Of a DNA stretch of 58,673 nt, positions 1 through 12,159 are shown one piece after another. The stretch is from Symsagittifera roscoffensis (taxonomy: Eukaryota; Xenacoelomorpha; Acoela; Convolutidae): the NCBI RefSeq assembly GCF_963678635.1, contig NW_026970738.1, positions 1 through 58,673 on the forward strand, written 5' to 3'. Position 1 is the stretch's first letter. Each line of letters starts with the position of its first letter. A program made the translations under genes and the position numbers. Under the pieces are notes generated by a model, which was not told the origin of the DNA, searched no databases, and saw only the letters and a list, made by a program, of their open reading frames with translations.

Positions 1-70
1 CTTATTCTAGTTCTGCTGAACTGATTACTACAAATTTTTCATATCTAACTTGTACGTTAAATTGTTTCAG

Positions 71-142
71 GAATATCCACGATGACTAATATAGGAATAC
101 AGCCAGCATTGGACACAAACACTTCAACTTCTCCTGAAACTG
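71..142 (+). other. possible host exon (splice-like borders)
   Basis: A short open stretch is preceded by ATTGTTTCAG (61-70) and followed by GTAAAT at 143, which look like an acceptor and a donor. An ATG at 82 opens a frame that would also read through the donor to a TGA near 228. A second acceptor-like TTTGTTTCAG ends at 303. It lies outside the left end of the old Polinton, so it could belong to the host gene or flank. No protein similarity is recognised; this could be chance. Confidence 0.18.
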
Positions 143-542
143 GTAAATGTTCATTTTTCACGAAAGGCTCAAGTTTGGAATTAGCTAGAAGTTCGGGAAG
201 AACTATTTGTGATGTGAGCCTCAGCTGAGTTACATGATAACAAATTACATTTCTTTAAATTTTTTTTGGTGAATTTTGAGGAATAAAAATTCTTTTGTTT
301 CAGGTGAAACTTACCATGAGATTAACGTTTTTTTTTGGTATGTAAACTACTAGAGTAGCCAGTCTACTTGATTCGATACTATAGCGTCGTTTTGATGTAA
401 AAATTCATCAATTCCTCAAAAATTTTTCTTGATATGTTATCTTCCAGTTTTAAAAACCTATAAACAATTATTCGTGACATCCACTTCTAACTCCACTCTG
501 TTAAATCCACTGTTGCAAAATCGAACTTCTTTTGCTGAGATT

Positions 543-690
543 AGTAAAAATTGGGGCTGGTCGGCTGGAAGGGGGAGAGGAGGGGAGTTTTGTGCATGGC
601 AGACCCACGTTTTAAGATACGTTTTCGATCAGGTTTCCTTTTTTGCCAGGCTAATGTATTAAGATATGGAATAGAGTTAAAATATAATAG
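543..690 (+). repeat. left terminal inverted repeat relic of the old Polinton
   Basis: A G-rich stretch (about 551-587) is followed by CAGACCCACGTTTTAAGATA and, after a spacer, CTAATGTATTAAGATATGGA. This is the same succession (G tract, GAGACCTCC-like block, two ATGTATTAAGATAGG-like blocks) as the left TIR of the intact-ended Polinton at 29462-29666, in the same orientation. The matching inverted copy is at about 49880-50055. Decay makes the outer edge uncertain; an AG dinucleotide at 543 is the likeliest start because the younger element begins with AG. No target duplication could be matched. Confidence 0.5.
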
Positions 691-2729
691 GTAAAAATCA
701 ATGATTTATAATATGTAAATTGTGGAGTGAAGGTATTATACTATGTTTTTCGTTTCATGGTAGGTCAATAGTAAGAGTATTTTGGGACAAAAATTGAGTT
801 TTTTCATTTTTTATTCAAAATTACAAAACACGGTAAATTTCAATCGAATTTAAATTTGTCTTGTTTTATATGGTGTTCTAACTACAAAATGCAACGGACT
901 ATCTGGATGAAACAATGCCAAAACCTAGCTGTAACTTCCAAAAATCGGAAAAGTTGTCAAAATGGTCATGTTTTGAAAAAATGTATATACAAAAATTCAA
1001 ATAAGGCTCAAGCATTTTTTCAAAATTTATCTTTTTCTATACTCTATATGTGTTTAACTATTTTTTTATCCAGAGGACATGTACTTAGCAAACAACATCA
1101 AATCACATGAGTAAATTCAGCTGTTTGTTTTGAAAGTTTTGTGAAAATTTTTTTGATTTGTTTCAATTTTGGGTTTTTTATCAGAGATTGCCCCTAACTT
1201 ATTTGAAAGAATCAAAAAGTGATTCTTGACACTGAGTCTTTTTTAAATGATATCTGTAAAATTCTGAAAAATTAATATTACTATTAACCAACTTTTTATC
1301 CAAGCTTTTTAATCAAATTGATTGTCCTAGTTTTATATGGGAGACAACTTTCGAAGTGCTTTCCATGTCAAATTTCAAAAACTGTGTTTATCTTTATTAA
1401 AAGTGGCAGAAGTGTCCATGTTTCAGAAAGTCTCAAAACCTTTACTTATTCATTCGTACTTAATGTATGAATTGAACGCATTTTTTTGATCTTTGTTTTA
1501 CTAAATTTTTTACAACAGAATTTTGTTGCTTGAAATTCAACTTTAAAATATATTTCACTGGTAAAACTATAACAATTTACCAATCATTTTTTGTCTCCAA
1601 AGTAAGTTTAACAAAATCTGCGTAGACCACTATTTTTTCTGAAATTCTATTCAAATCAAAAATGATAGAAACAAAACACCCACTAAAAACAACCTCGTTG
1701 CTTATACTTGAATGTTTTGTGTTCAATGATATCATAAGCTATATTTTGCGACAAAAATTGACAATTTTCTCAAATAATTGAAATGAATTCCAACATTAGT
1801 TTTCAACAAACGTTTCAACATGATCATTTTTGGTCTCCACTTGGTCTACGAGCTTCGAATTAAATCAAATTCGAATGAAATTTTTTATAAGAACTGGATT
1901 TTAGATGCAAAATTGTATCATTTTAACGATCATTTTTAAATCCAAAACCCCTTTTACTAAGAAACTTTTGAACCAGATAAGTGTATGGCTTGTTCAAAGT
2001 TACATGCTCAAATCTACTAAACTAGTAAGATAAAGTAATGTCCTGGTGAAACAGTTCAACTAGTCGACGTTCCATAAACACCCAGTACTTTTATTACAAT
2101 TTTCTAACCGACAATTGCAATGTATTTTTTTCAACAACTTTTAAACCTGCTAAACTTCAAGCCAGTCGATTTAAAAGTGACCATTTATATACCATTTAGA
2201 CTCATTTATCTATCGGTGATTCATAATCAACTAAATCACCGGATTTTTTTATATTCTGATAGTTTGTTGAAACATGGACAGTTTTTTCTCAAAATCTCTA
2301 TCAACTCATTTTGAATTAAAACCAAACGCATAGAAAATATATATTCAAAATCAGCATTAAATAGATCACTCACAATATCGTATTTTTGTTTTGTCGAAAT
2401 GCAGCAAGAGATTTGTTGAAACTCATTCGAACAAAATTATTCCTTAGACACTAAATCGTTTTCTTTCTTCGAAGTTTTTTTTCCCTCTCGAGAAACACGA
2501 CATAGCGATCATTACTAAATTTAAAATTTGGAATTTTTCGGTGGTTCAAAACACTTTGTTTTGTAAATGCTTGTTATCAGTATCTCCAGTACAGAAAGTT
2601 CCTTCAAATTCTTTTCTAACTTCAAAATTTGATGAATTCATCATTTGCTATGCATTTGGAGAGTTTTTTGAGCTACTACAAAACTAAAAAAGTAATTTGA
2701 GTTATACATTTAAATAGGACCAACGATTA
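691..2729. other. AT-rich stretch without recognisable genes
   Basis: By position this is the capsid-side end of the old Polinton, where the protease and subterminal DNA would lie. I found no protease motif, and the short open frames here (for example 856-1110, 2120-2314) look like AT-rich noise. A continuation of the capsid relic could not be recovered left of 3055. Confidence 0.4.
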
Positions 2730-3050
2730 GATCAACAGAAATAGAATTAGAAAGAACAAAGTATCGTGTCCCTTGCTGTCAATCAAGCTAAGCTTAGAAG
2801 ATTGCAACAAGGTTGTCTTATGCTATTTGGGTGGAAAATTTCTCTCGTATATAAAATCCCAGGATAAGGGCCCTTCAAAAAATTAAGGACCCACTTCCTG
2901 GTTTTGCTTCACGTGAAACCCCCAATAAAGAGAACCACCTTAACGATCCGGAACACGATACAATACTACCTACTATCCATAATACGACATCAGCTCAATT
3001 CGAGGAATGGCTTCCTGCCTCCTGTGAAGCGCAACGCCAACAAAGACTTT
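2730..3050 (+). other. GC-richer insert with LTR-like promoter and poly-A signal
   Basis: The match to the capsid gene stops near 3055 and a compositionally different block begins. It holds a TATA-like GTATATAAAATCCC (about 2848) followed about 70 bases later by CCAATAAAG (about 2920), the order expected in an LTR (promoter, transcribed R, poly-A signal). A solo LTR inserted in the old capsid gene would explain it. No clean TG...CA borders or target duplication were identified, so this is a tentative reading. Confidence 0.25.
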
Positions 3051-3054
3051 GGTC

Positions 3055-4222
3055 AGATAATCTGTTAAGCTGCATCTCTTAGTAAAGTTGTGTCATAGGT
3101 TAGAAAATGGAGTATTCGAAACTCTTCAATGCTTTGACTCTTGAATGATTTAACTGTGAGTTTGCAATGGTTTAACTGTTGTAACATAGCGACAAAAATG
3201 AGAACTCGTATCTAATGAAACAATTGAACTCCCACCCCAAATAAATAAAACTGTTGCTCTCACAAAAGAAAATCTTGGTAGTTGAAATGATTTTCTCTAA
3301 TACAACCTGCATCCGCTGAATTTGTAATCCTTGTTTTCACTATTCTTCTTATTGAAAGACTACCGAAAAAATTTTCCTGAGTAAATTGGGTTTAAAGAGA
3401 AGAAATTAGAATTGTTCGAGCTATAATTTTTACTTATATGTAATGAGCCGGTTTCTTTTTCAGATTTCGATGCAGTAGTAAAAGCAAACAATCGACCCTT
3501 TTCGATCTAACATTATGGTTATCGGACAACATATAAGATTTAATTTTATTTCGAATGAGTTCAATTTGTACTTTTGTAATTGCTAGTAACAACTTTTCAC
3601 AAGTAGATAAAATGACGGTAGACCGCACATAAAGTGGGAATGTTTCCTGTTCTTACGGAATTTGTTCTATCAATGAACGAATTCTTGTCGAACTCTTCCG
3701 CAACTTTTCAAGTTTATATCCATGACCAACAGGAGTTTCTTTATTGCTCACTTCCGACGAGTGAGCTTGTTAGATTTTCAGGCTTCAAGACGACATAATC
3801 CAACGGCGTTCAAAACCATTAAATTTTAAAGCTAAATTCACAATTTAAGAATAGGGGAGCAAGTAAATTATTTTAAAAAAAATGTTAGCGAAAAAGTAAA
3901 GTAATTACGGTTCCTCGTCTGAGTAATCCTGCGACTTTGATGTTGTTCTGGTTTTTCTCTCATGAAAGCTTCAAAAAAAACTCCCATTGAGCAGCTGAAG
4001 TTTGTTTCGAGCAACTAAGATGGGTATCATGCCTTTCCAAACAGAGACTACGAACCGTCGCAAATTGATACTCAAAACTGTTTTCATCCAGAGAAGTTTT
4101 GGGCAGTACTTTTTAAAAATAAAATGAAAGAGTTGTTTTCAAAACCGTGATTTATCAAAATTTTACAATAAGCAAACTGTAAAATCACCAAACTGAAAAT
4201 TGTTGTTCTGGTTTACAATGAC
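3055..4222 (-). pseudogene. old Polinton major capsid protein (relic)
   Basis: The minus strand matches the younger major capsid gene (43196-44200) over nearly its full length. The start block, the GATACCCATCT block (about 4029), the CEKLLL...ELIR...MLSDN block (3520-3610), the PAHY block (about 3440), the GGGGTGG block (about 3235) and blocks down to about 3055 all align in order. Frame is lost repeatedly. Between about 3630 and 3970 it keeps about 330 bases that the younger gene lacks, showing that the younger copy suffered an internal deletion. The 3' end is cut by the insert at 2.73-3.05 kb. The product would be the double-jelly-roll shell protein of the Polinton capsid. Confidence 0.75.
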
Positions 4223-4440
4223 TTTTGTGTCGACGATTTTCGGGAAAAAGATTCCCGAGATGTCCCTCAAAATTTGCAATAATTTGCTATAATTTGCGAT
4301 ATATGCTCCAATTCTTTTTGCATTAGGGACCAGAATTTTTTTAAAAAAGGAATGCAGTTCTCTCATTTTTTTGCGCAAGAGCACCAAATTTTTTCCTTTT
4401 TCGCCTGCATGCCCACAAAAAATCAAAAAATCAAGAAACA
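4223..4440 (-). pseudogene. old Polinton pX-like core protein (relic)
   Basis: On the minus strand the segment with LVPNAKRIGAY and surrounding residues aligns with the VPAAKRIGAD segment of the younger gene at 42849-43199, and the upstream DNA also aligns (the shared block ending TTTGGTGCTCTTGC). The basic C-terminal tail of the younger protein is missing, and the capsid relic starts directly downstream, as in the younger element. The role inferred from position and composition is a small DNA-condensing or membrane-associated virion protein. Confidence 0.6.
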
Positions 4441-4559
4441 TTTCGTATAAAAACTTCTCCAAAACATTTACCGACTAGCAGAACAAGTCGGATATTTTAT
4501 TACGCATCCAAAAGAATTTTTTCACCTTTAAAATCTCCTTATTTTATTATGGTACTATG

Positions 4560-5290
4560 GAAGGAGCTTTTTGAAAATTTTTCAAATTTTAGACCCGTGA
4601 AAGAAAAATAATTACGGTACTGCTCTTCACTGCTTATGTCTCCATTTTTCGTTTGCAAGTTAAAAAACTTAAACACGAAAAGTAATTTCAGTATCACCGA
4701 CTATAGTGTGTTCTATAATAACAAAACTTTATATCAAGGAACATTTTTTGTAAATTCGTTAAAACTTTGAGTATATAGTGGTCCTTTTCCTTTCATTGTA
4801 GCCTAATTTTGCTCGAAGCCAGAACTAAAACTTTGATTCAAGTCCTTACTTTGAAGCATAAAAACTCATTAAAACTCAAACAAGGCTTTGCAATTATCTC
4901 TATTGTGTAATCTAATCTACTGATACATATATTCCATGAAATTCCAAAATTTATGCAACTAGACAACGTTCTCGAATTTTTTCTTCAGTGCCTCAAATAT
5001 ATAAGCTATACTTGAATACAACCCTCTGTTCAATATGTTTCACTTCAGTTTTTTTGTCTTCAGATCTTTCTGTTCCATATATGAATGTAAAGTTTCTTTC
5101 AGTTAAGTTTTGGTACAAACAAGGGTTGGATATTTCTAAATATGCAACCCACCATTTTTCATTCGAAAGCTTTTGTTCCGGTAAAAAATTTAAAAAAGAA
5201 CTGAGATTATTTTCGTGATAACAATCGAAAAATCACTGTAGAAAAGCTCGTGAATGATTCCATGGTTTTTGAACTTAGGACGTATTGATG
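4560..5290 (-). pseudogene. old Polinton minor capsid (penton-like) relic
   Basis: Around 5040-5190 the minus strand encodes an LSVPYMNVKF...SVKFWYK-like segment when read from the opposite frame of the younger gene, and the same antisense pattern exists at 42077-42295. This shows the DNA is a reverse-complement copy of the gene at 42004-42830. It lies between the integrase C-terminal relic and the pX-like relic, the order seen in the younger Polinton. Reading frame is lost; both borders are approximate. Confidence 0.55.
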
Positions 5291-6480
5291 AAAACATGGT
5301 TAGCCATGACCATTTTCTCAGGTTTTTTTTTGTTAATTTTTCCCCATAATTGTTTTTTGAGATCTTTGACATTGTATTCAGGACTTTTTTCGTAGAAATT
5401 GCTGCTTTTTGTTTATTGGATCTTTGTTGGAAATTAATTGTATAAAGTTGAGGGACAATTAGTACTTTGACATCTCTTATTGATGTTTTAAAGGATCTAT
5501 TAACTAGACAGTTCCTTGTTGAAACAATATGATATGAGTTGTGAAAAAAATTTAAAGGAGTAATTTTTGTGGTTTTTTAATTGCATATATCTCTCTGTAA
5601 ACACAGTTTTGGTCTTACTCAATGTTGTGTAAACTTCAAAAAAAAGTTTGAAGTATTCTGTTCTTTTATCAACCCAGTGTTTTTCAGGATTGTTTAAACG
5701 AGATATAAACAGTTTGAAATCCTGCGAATCGTCCAGGCGTATGTTTTATTTTGTTGAACTCGAAGGAATCGAGAACAATTATCCACAGAAATCATTGAAC
5801 ATTTGACGTTTTGCATTGACTCGCTGGCTTATTCACAAAAACCAAGTCCATACACTAATTTTCATATTTATAATTGGAGAAACCTTGATGTCTTCTAAAG
5901 CGTTTGAGCGGTGGAGTTAAGTTTTTGGAGGACGCTTTGGGTTGTAAAAGTTTGTTCGCTTGACATTTCATAAACCACGTGCTTTACTCAAACTTCGCGC
6001 AGAACTGTACCCATCTCTTTACCTAGAATACAACTTGTTCAGTCTTACATTATCGCAATTTGAAAGTGATCCAGATTCTTCTACCTTTAGTTTCAGCAAT
6101 CTTTTTGATAATAATCTTACGTAGGTTTCCAGTGGTTTTCCCTTTTGTAACCTAAAAGTTTGATAAAATTGTGTCTTTTGCTTAATTCTTCAATTTTCTT
6201 TTGTATTTAAATTATGTTGGCTGACTGTCTCAACCTAATTATTTGCAAAACCAAAACTAATCGATCGACAAGAGATTTTTTGCCTATTGTTTTTAGTCGT
6301 GCGTTTACAGCATTTCAAATGGAATCACAATCTTTTCTCTTTTTCCCTTTTTGTTTTGTTTGTGTTTTTTTAGAAGCCTACTTTGTGATTGATAAACTGA
6401 GTACGAAATTAGAACAAAGTTATACATTTTATCACAATCGTTTAATGACAATGAATTGGCCAGGTATATCAGTTGAAAGA
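5291..6480 (-). pseudogene. old Polinton integrase (relic)
   Basis: The minus strand at 5291-5400 aligns with the 3' end of the younger integrase: both contain an ISTKK segment, CAAAGATCTCAAAAAA and CTGAGAAAATG in the same order and spacing. At 6380-6480 a weaker match to the DDE-domain segment around 41280-41370 is visible (NGVKN...FSRFV region). The stretch between is too decayed to read. The family is the retroviral-type DDE integrase that inserts Polintons with 6-bp target duplications. Confidence 0.55.
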
Positions 6481-6720
6481 TTTCACGCTTAAAAGATTTC
6501 ACGCTAAAAAGATTTCACGCTTGAGTTCCAAAAATTTTCCTGCGAACTGCTACTACTTTTCGGAGCAAATTTACTTCACAACCGCTAAGAAAGGGACTAA
6601 CATTTTTTAGGCAAGGAACGATGAACTGTTTTTGAAATGATTGAAAAAAAAAATGGAATAATGGGAGTACATGGACGTAACTAATGCTCATCTTTCTAAA
6701 TTATAAATAGATTTTTTGCT

Positions 6721-7320
6721 GGTAAGAACAAATTTGCTGGAACTGAGCCATTGTTTGCGCAATATTTTAGCGGATGAACTGTGTTTGGAATTAACGGACC
6801 ATGATGATTACATCTGACATCGAGATACATTTCTTTCAATTGAGATCCTAGCCCTAGTTGCTGACTAAAATTATTGATTTCTAAAGCATCTCGCTGTGAC
6901 TTGAATCAAACAATTTGTGCAATTTGTACTTCTTCATCTCTTTCCAAACTGTATTGATGAACCTATTTATGCTTCATTTATTTTGCGCTTAGTCCTCATT
7001 GTCTTCTAACTGCTGCAATAATCAGAAACTGTTTCCAACAGGTAATTATTTACAACAACAACTATTATTCCTTTCTTGAAAAGGAATTCAATCAATTCAA
7101 AGTCAACCCAATGGATAAATTAAGGGACTTTCTGTTGTTTTGCTCATAGAAAAGTTACAAAAAATTGACTTTTTTTGTGAATTATGTGAGGAAATGCAGC
7201 AATTTTTAGCCATTCAAAAATGAAGTTGATTCTCCAGTTTTACTTGGACCAAATTAAGAAAGAAAAAGCCGGTCACATGTAGCTATAATTTTAATCATAA
7301 CTTTTAAGAAGGTAAGTTTT
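6721..7320 (-). pseudogene. old Polinton packaging ATPase (relic)
   Basis: Strong minus-strand match to the younger ATPase: the block CTAGGATCTCAATTGAAAGA (about 6850) is shared base for base, flanked by the CAACTAGG and AATGGCTCAGTTCCA blocks. The start block ATGATTAAAA...GGTCC (about 7245-7300) also aligns. The Walker A region (about 7225-7252) keeps GGA where the younger copy has TGA, but its lysine codon has become GAA. Frame is broken in several places. The family is the FtsK/HerA-type (A32-like) ATPase that pumps DNA into the capsid. Confidence 0.75.
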
Positions 7321-8096
7321 AACCAACTATGATTGATCAGACTGTTACCAAAAAATTTTTTTCGTCAAATATTTTAAGTAATTTAGTCAAACGTTTGCAC
7401 ATACTAGCAACTACCTATAAAAAAACTGCCACTACAATTACAATCAAAAATCGTTCTTGATTTTGTTCATAATTTTTAAACGAAACTAAAATTTTCAAAA
7501 ATTCTTGAAATACAGGTTGAAGTTCTGTATTCAAATGCTCTTCTTAGTGCACAAGTGCGCAGCCATCTAAAATTGTAACAGTTGTTTCCAGAAAATCTCA
7601 AAAAATTCACACGTGAAATATTTTTTAACAGAACTCTGCTGCTAGTGAAGCGTTTCAAAGATTTATATATTTTTCATATCACTGCTCTAATTGATTCAGT
7701 TTTTGAGAGGAAAAAATGATTATCCTGAACTTTGTCCAAAAAGCTGAATTCAACTGAAGGGATTGATTGAAATACTAACAGTGGAACAAGCAAATACATT
7801 TTGAACAAACATTTTACTCTATAAACAGAAAAAAAACCCAACCAGTTTATAAAAAAAAACAATCCAAAAACTCCAAAGTCTTCATATTCAACTAGACCAA
7901 CATGGAAAATGGTTTGGTTCAATTTGTCAATTTTTGAACGGGTTCAAAACAACACATGTATTTAGAAAAGAGTTCTGTCTTTTGATGAAAGGTTTTCTCT
8001 ACGCAAGACAATTCCCAACAAGGAAGTAGATTAACTAGTCTATCATTCTCTTCTTTTTCTATTTAATATTTTTGGTTTTTCAAATGTTTTTTTTTC
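7321..8096 (-). other. old Polinton interval expected to hold the small membrane and DxE-motif genes
   Basis: By collinearity with 38.67-39.78 kb this stretch should contain the short membrane protein and two small genes upstream of the ATPase. Only the junction with the ATPase start is clearly alignable. Remaining open frames (7476-7658, 7674-7922, minus) show no recognisable motif. Confidence 0.3.
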
Positions 8097-8243
8097 CTAC
8101 AGCAATACGGATTCTGAACTTTTGATGTACGAGCGACAACCTGAAAAACGTTTACTTCTTCCATAGTGAAAAAACCTCTCAAACTGAGAAAATTGTGATT
8201 CTGTATCTAAGTTTTGATGTTTTAGAACTGTTATGGAACCAGG
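8097..8243 (-). pseudogene. unknown Polinton gene relic, left part, cut by the LTR retrotransposon
   Basis: The minus-strand reading contains QNLDTESQFSQF and HYGRSKR, matching QNLDVDSQISHF and HNGRRK of the younger gene at 38324-38671. The complementary DNA also matches the second tandem copy at about 27800-27890 (shared TCAAACTGAGAAAATTGT). The match ends where the LTR begins, and the rest of the gene resumes at 26350, so the retrotransposon inserted in this gene. Function unknown. Confidence 0.65.
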
Positions 8244-8638
8244 TGGAACCAATTCTGAACTAGTATTTATAAACCAATTATAATATTGATAAATTATCAC
8301 AATAAAATATTACTAACTAACCAATCATATTCGATCTCTAACACTGACACTTATTTGTAACTGCTGAAACTACCTGTAGTTACAGCACCACAATAATTTG
8401 AATAAAACTTTGAATGAATTTGCTCTCCAAGAATAACTCCAAGAAATCCAATAAATACTCGCATAAACCTGTATACAGTAGATCTTTTGAGACTAGGAGA
8501 TATAAGAGTAAGATTAAGATCGATATTAGACAAAGAAGTTGAACGAATCTATCCTGCCGAAAATAAGCTAGCGTGACGAGCAGACGGTGTACCTTATCTG
8601 AAATTACTCTATGAGTATAACCAATATGTCATAACTCA
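8244..8638 (+). repeat. 5' long terminal repeat
   Basis: This block recurs at 26083-26347 in direct orientation, from TGGAACCA to CATAACTCA. Shared blocks include AAACCAATTATAATATTGAT and CTGAAATTACTCTATGAGTA. An AATAAA is present at about 8403. It is about 395 bp; the start could be up to 10 bases earlier because a second TGGAACC lies at 8234. Divergence between the two LTRs is considerable, so the insertion is old. Confidence 0.7.
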
Positions 8639-8640
8639 TC

Positions 8641-8650
8641 TGGTACGACC
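8641..8650 (+). promoter_or_regulatory. tRNA primer-binding-site candidate
   Basis: TGGTACGACC starts two bases after the LTR end. A PBS begins with TGG, complementary to the CCA end of a tRNA, at this spacing. Which tRNA would pair cannot be decided without a tRNA set. Confidence 0.45.
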
Positions 8651-10393
8651 AAAATCTCGAACAAGACTTTAATCAACTTAGAACTAGACAATAAAACTTA
8701 GAATTAGACAACTTTAAGTTCGTAAAAAGCTACACTCAATCGATAATTTAATAGAAATTTCTCTACGTCTCACTAAATTTACGCCAAATTTCCAAACAAT
8801 ACAAGAAATACCAGGTATTGAAAGAAGACCAAGATCGTGGCGTGAAAAACGATCAAGAAATAGGCACTCTGCTACATGATAGTACGACGAAACCTGAATA
8901 AGTTTTTGTATTTTGAGTACTGTATGCAGAAAATTTAAGTTTTCATTCACGAACATGAAATTATTTCGGAGAAAAAGTTCTTCAACATCCTTACTGGTGC
9001 TAAATGTACTATCTATACAATAACGACTGATAAAAATAGCACAAATCTTTTCCCCCACAATCTGCAGTAAATCAAATTTTTGAATAAATAATTTATTGAA
9101 TAAAAAATACAAAAATTAGTTAGTATTAAAAACATTGTTATTTTTATAAATTAACATATCGGATTTTCCTCATCCCAGCTCCAACACCTAAAATATAACA
9201 GCAAAATTTCAAAAAACTAATGTCATCTAAAACCTTCCCTTTTAAAATTTCTTAGACTCAAAACTTTAAACTAAATTTTATCAAGGCTTATCCTTGCTTT
9301 CGATATTACACTTTGTTCATAAACAGATCATCAAGGGTTCCGTTGAATCTTCAATTTCAATTAAACCCAAAATCATTTTATTTTTTAACTGATCACCAAG
9401 GTTTTCTTGGATCAAATGAGAACAATTTGGTTCACCCGTCCAATAATTTTAAAAGTGTCTAACGACCTCAATCGTCGATTCACTAACCAACCCTTATAAA
9501 CGACCCAGGACCAGGAAGAAAACTTCGATAAACTAACCAATTTAATTAAGCTAAACAGTGAAGAACTTCGGTTAGTCACACTTCACTTGAGCCCTTCCTC
9601 TTAGATGACCCAGGCTAAAACCCTTACAAAATTACTAGGTCATAAAATAGAATTTAACGATCCACTTGTGTTCTAATTATACCTGAATCTTGTGGATTGA
9701 CTTACTATTCTCCAACCCTCGATCACAAATCACAACCCCTAGATAAGATTAAGTAAGTAACTCATAGGTTAAAACCTATTCACGAGAAAGTAAAAAGGTT
9801 TATTCTCACGAAGTTATATACCCTCTCTCCAACCCGTCAACCACGCAATCTATGCCCCAAGTTAAGATAACCTCACAAAAATTGTAAGAACTAACAGTAT
9901 AGGAAAATGAAAACTCTAACCCTCAAATATTGCATCCATCATCCTAAACCTTATTTCAAGAGATAATCTAGGCAGTAAAAAGACAACTGTACTCTATAAT
10001 TGTTTAATTGAAAACGAAAGATACGAGCATGTAATCACACCACACGTACAAATGAAAGAATAAATTAGGTCAGAAAGACAAACACGAAAATAGACAATCA
10101 TAACAGAACAAAAGCAAACTATCAAAAAAAGGTTTTCAAAGCGAAGAAACGCAGTCTCCGAATCAGAAAACAGCAATTTAGAAGAAATTTACAAGCTAAA
10201 AGGCTCCGTAAAATTTTACCCAGTCAATGACCGAATATACTTTTCTGACTCAGAAGCAACGCTACCATCATCAATTAAAGGAAAACGCAAAATAAAAAAT
10301 TCATACATGAACAAACCAATGCGTCTATATATTTAAAATCAACCGATAAAAACAAACTGAGGGTTACACACTAACAGTTCTACCTTATGAAAC
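8651..10393 (+). other. retrotransposon leader
   Basis: About 1.7 kb between the primer site and the first gag-region frame. The minus-strand frame at 8714-9112 is not coding-like. Short recurrences such as GACCCAGG (about 9504 and 9606) are visible. No gene is supported. Confidence 0.4.
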
Positions 10394-10819
10394 ATGATCG
10401 AATACAACGAAAATTTCGATGATAACTCAATACTCCAATCTCGCCCGAGGACGATACAATTTTGTTACAACTTAATTGTAAATTTATTTGAAAAAGAACA
10501 TAGCCCATATAAACAAGAATTTCCTGAAGTAAAAAAAAAACGACAAATCCTTGACCACTATCTCAAAGGTGTATATAATGTTAAACTAGATTACGGTATT
10601 TTTACATGTGAAATTGTATCACCAAAACCAAATCACATTTCACATCAAATACAAAAAGACAATATAGATATAGAATTGTCGAAAGCAATCACAAACTACA
10701 TAAAAAATATACTTCACCAAAATTCACAAAGAGCAAATTCAATATTCACAAACGATGTTTTTTTTTCAAATATCTATAGCTATTCAACTACATTAGAATT
10801 GGAAAAAAACACAAAGTGA
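10394..10819 (+). pseudogene. gag-region open frame, N-terminal part
   Basis: An ATG-started 141-codon frame, hydrophilic and rich in Asn, Gln and Lys, with no motif I recognise. It is the first coding-like stretch after the leader and is followed by further coding-like segments in shifting frames (11.04-11.43 kb, 11495-11866), so it is most likely the decayed 5' part of gag or a separate upstream gene. Confidence 0.35.
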
Positions 10820-11494
10820 TTCACCAATTCAAACATCCCGACATTCAACTGTAAGAAAAGAAATCAGATTTTTTTTCTCAAAATTTTCAATAACAACCCG
10901 TGAAAACCTCACTAGTAACGAAATCTCACAATATGTAAACATTATCTAAAAAAGATTCTAGCATGTTTTAGTTTTGATTACTTTGTTCATAACACTGATC
11001 TCATAGCACTGTCAAGATAATTTTTCAAACACAAAATTCAGACGATGAAACTGTATTAGCAGATGAAACAGATTATGTTTGGGATCCTTATTGGTCTCAT
11101 CCATTATTTATTATTATACCAAAAGATATATCAAGTCAAGCAATTACTACCATTTCCATCAAAGAAGACTACATTAGAATAATTCCACTTACTATTGGCG
11201 CAACAATTTTAAATTATAATGCACTGTTCATTGACAGAAAAGGAAATAATAGATTAAACTCTACATTCATTAATACACAAGAAAATTTAAATGGAAAAAG
11301 AAATCTTACACAACAAGAATATCAAATTTTATCACATATCGTTGATGAAGAAATAGTCGAAGCAATGCCAACACACAACGCAACAAAACATCCCCCCCTC
11401 CATCCTACACTTACAACTCCAAAAAAATAGAGCAGTCCCACAAACAACTATACAATCCACAGTAAAAGCTTCCGTTATTCCAGAAAACTCACAT

Positions 11495-11866
11495 ATGGAT
11501 TATCAATCATTTAAACCAGTTACGACAGCAAAACAAACAAATAAACAAAAAACGTCTAAAAGAAACATTTTTTCAGATCTTAACTATAACTTTTTTGCAA
11601 AATCCAAAACAATAAAACCCCCATATTTGAACAGTCAAAATCAATCACAAGCACAAAACTATAATCAAAACGTACCACAACACGCCTCTCACACAGTGTT
11701 TTTTAACGATCAAGCACGAGCTACAATGGAGTGTAGCAAAAATCATCCATTTTACCAACAAAATAAAAACATGACTAATACACACCATACAAGAAACCAA
11801 CCACATTATTCAGAAGATGAAATTTACTATAGTCAAATCAACATTGGTTCAGTACATTTGAATTGA
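11495..11866 (+). pseudogene. gag-region fragment, Gln/Asn-rich linker
   Basis: A 123-codon stretch that is strongly biased to Gln, Asn, Thr and His and predicted to be disordered. It lies directly upstream of the capsid-like segment, where Ty3/gypsy Gag proteins often carry a low-complexity N-terminal region. Frame is broken on both sides. Confidence 0.35.
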
Positions 11867-12159
11867 ACAATAATTGGAATGTTGCTCAACCAGATTCTAT
11901 TTATCAACCAGATCTTTTCGAACCATATACACGAAACGAACAAACAAAAAAAAACAAAACATCATATAATAATAACTTTTAATAACAAAATCCTATAAAT
12001 ACACGAATTTATCAATCAACTCAAATGCAAAATGTAATCCCATTACCATAATATTTACAACAACATGAAATAACAAAAACACAATTTACAAATTTTTATA
12101 AAATACCAAATGGCGTGTTATCACTACAAATGACTATGAACCCATGACATATGTGTGGA

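Noticed and set aside
429-1110. Short frames at 429-662 and 856-1110 as genes
   Set aside because: They overlap the old TIR relic or AT-rich noise and show no motif.
8714-9112. 132-codon minus-strand frame in the LTR element leader
   Set aside because: Antisense to the element, no motif, no partner gene; likely chance.
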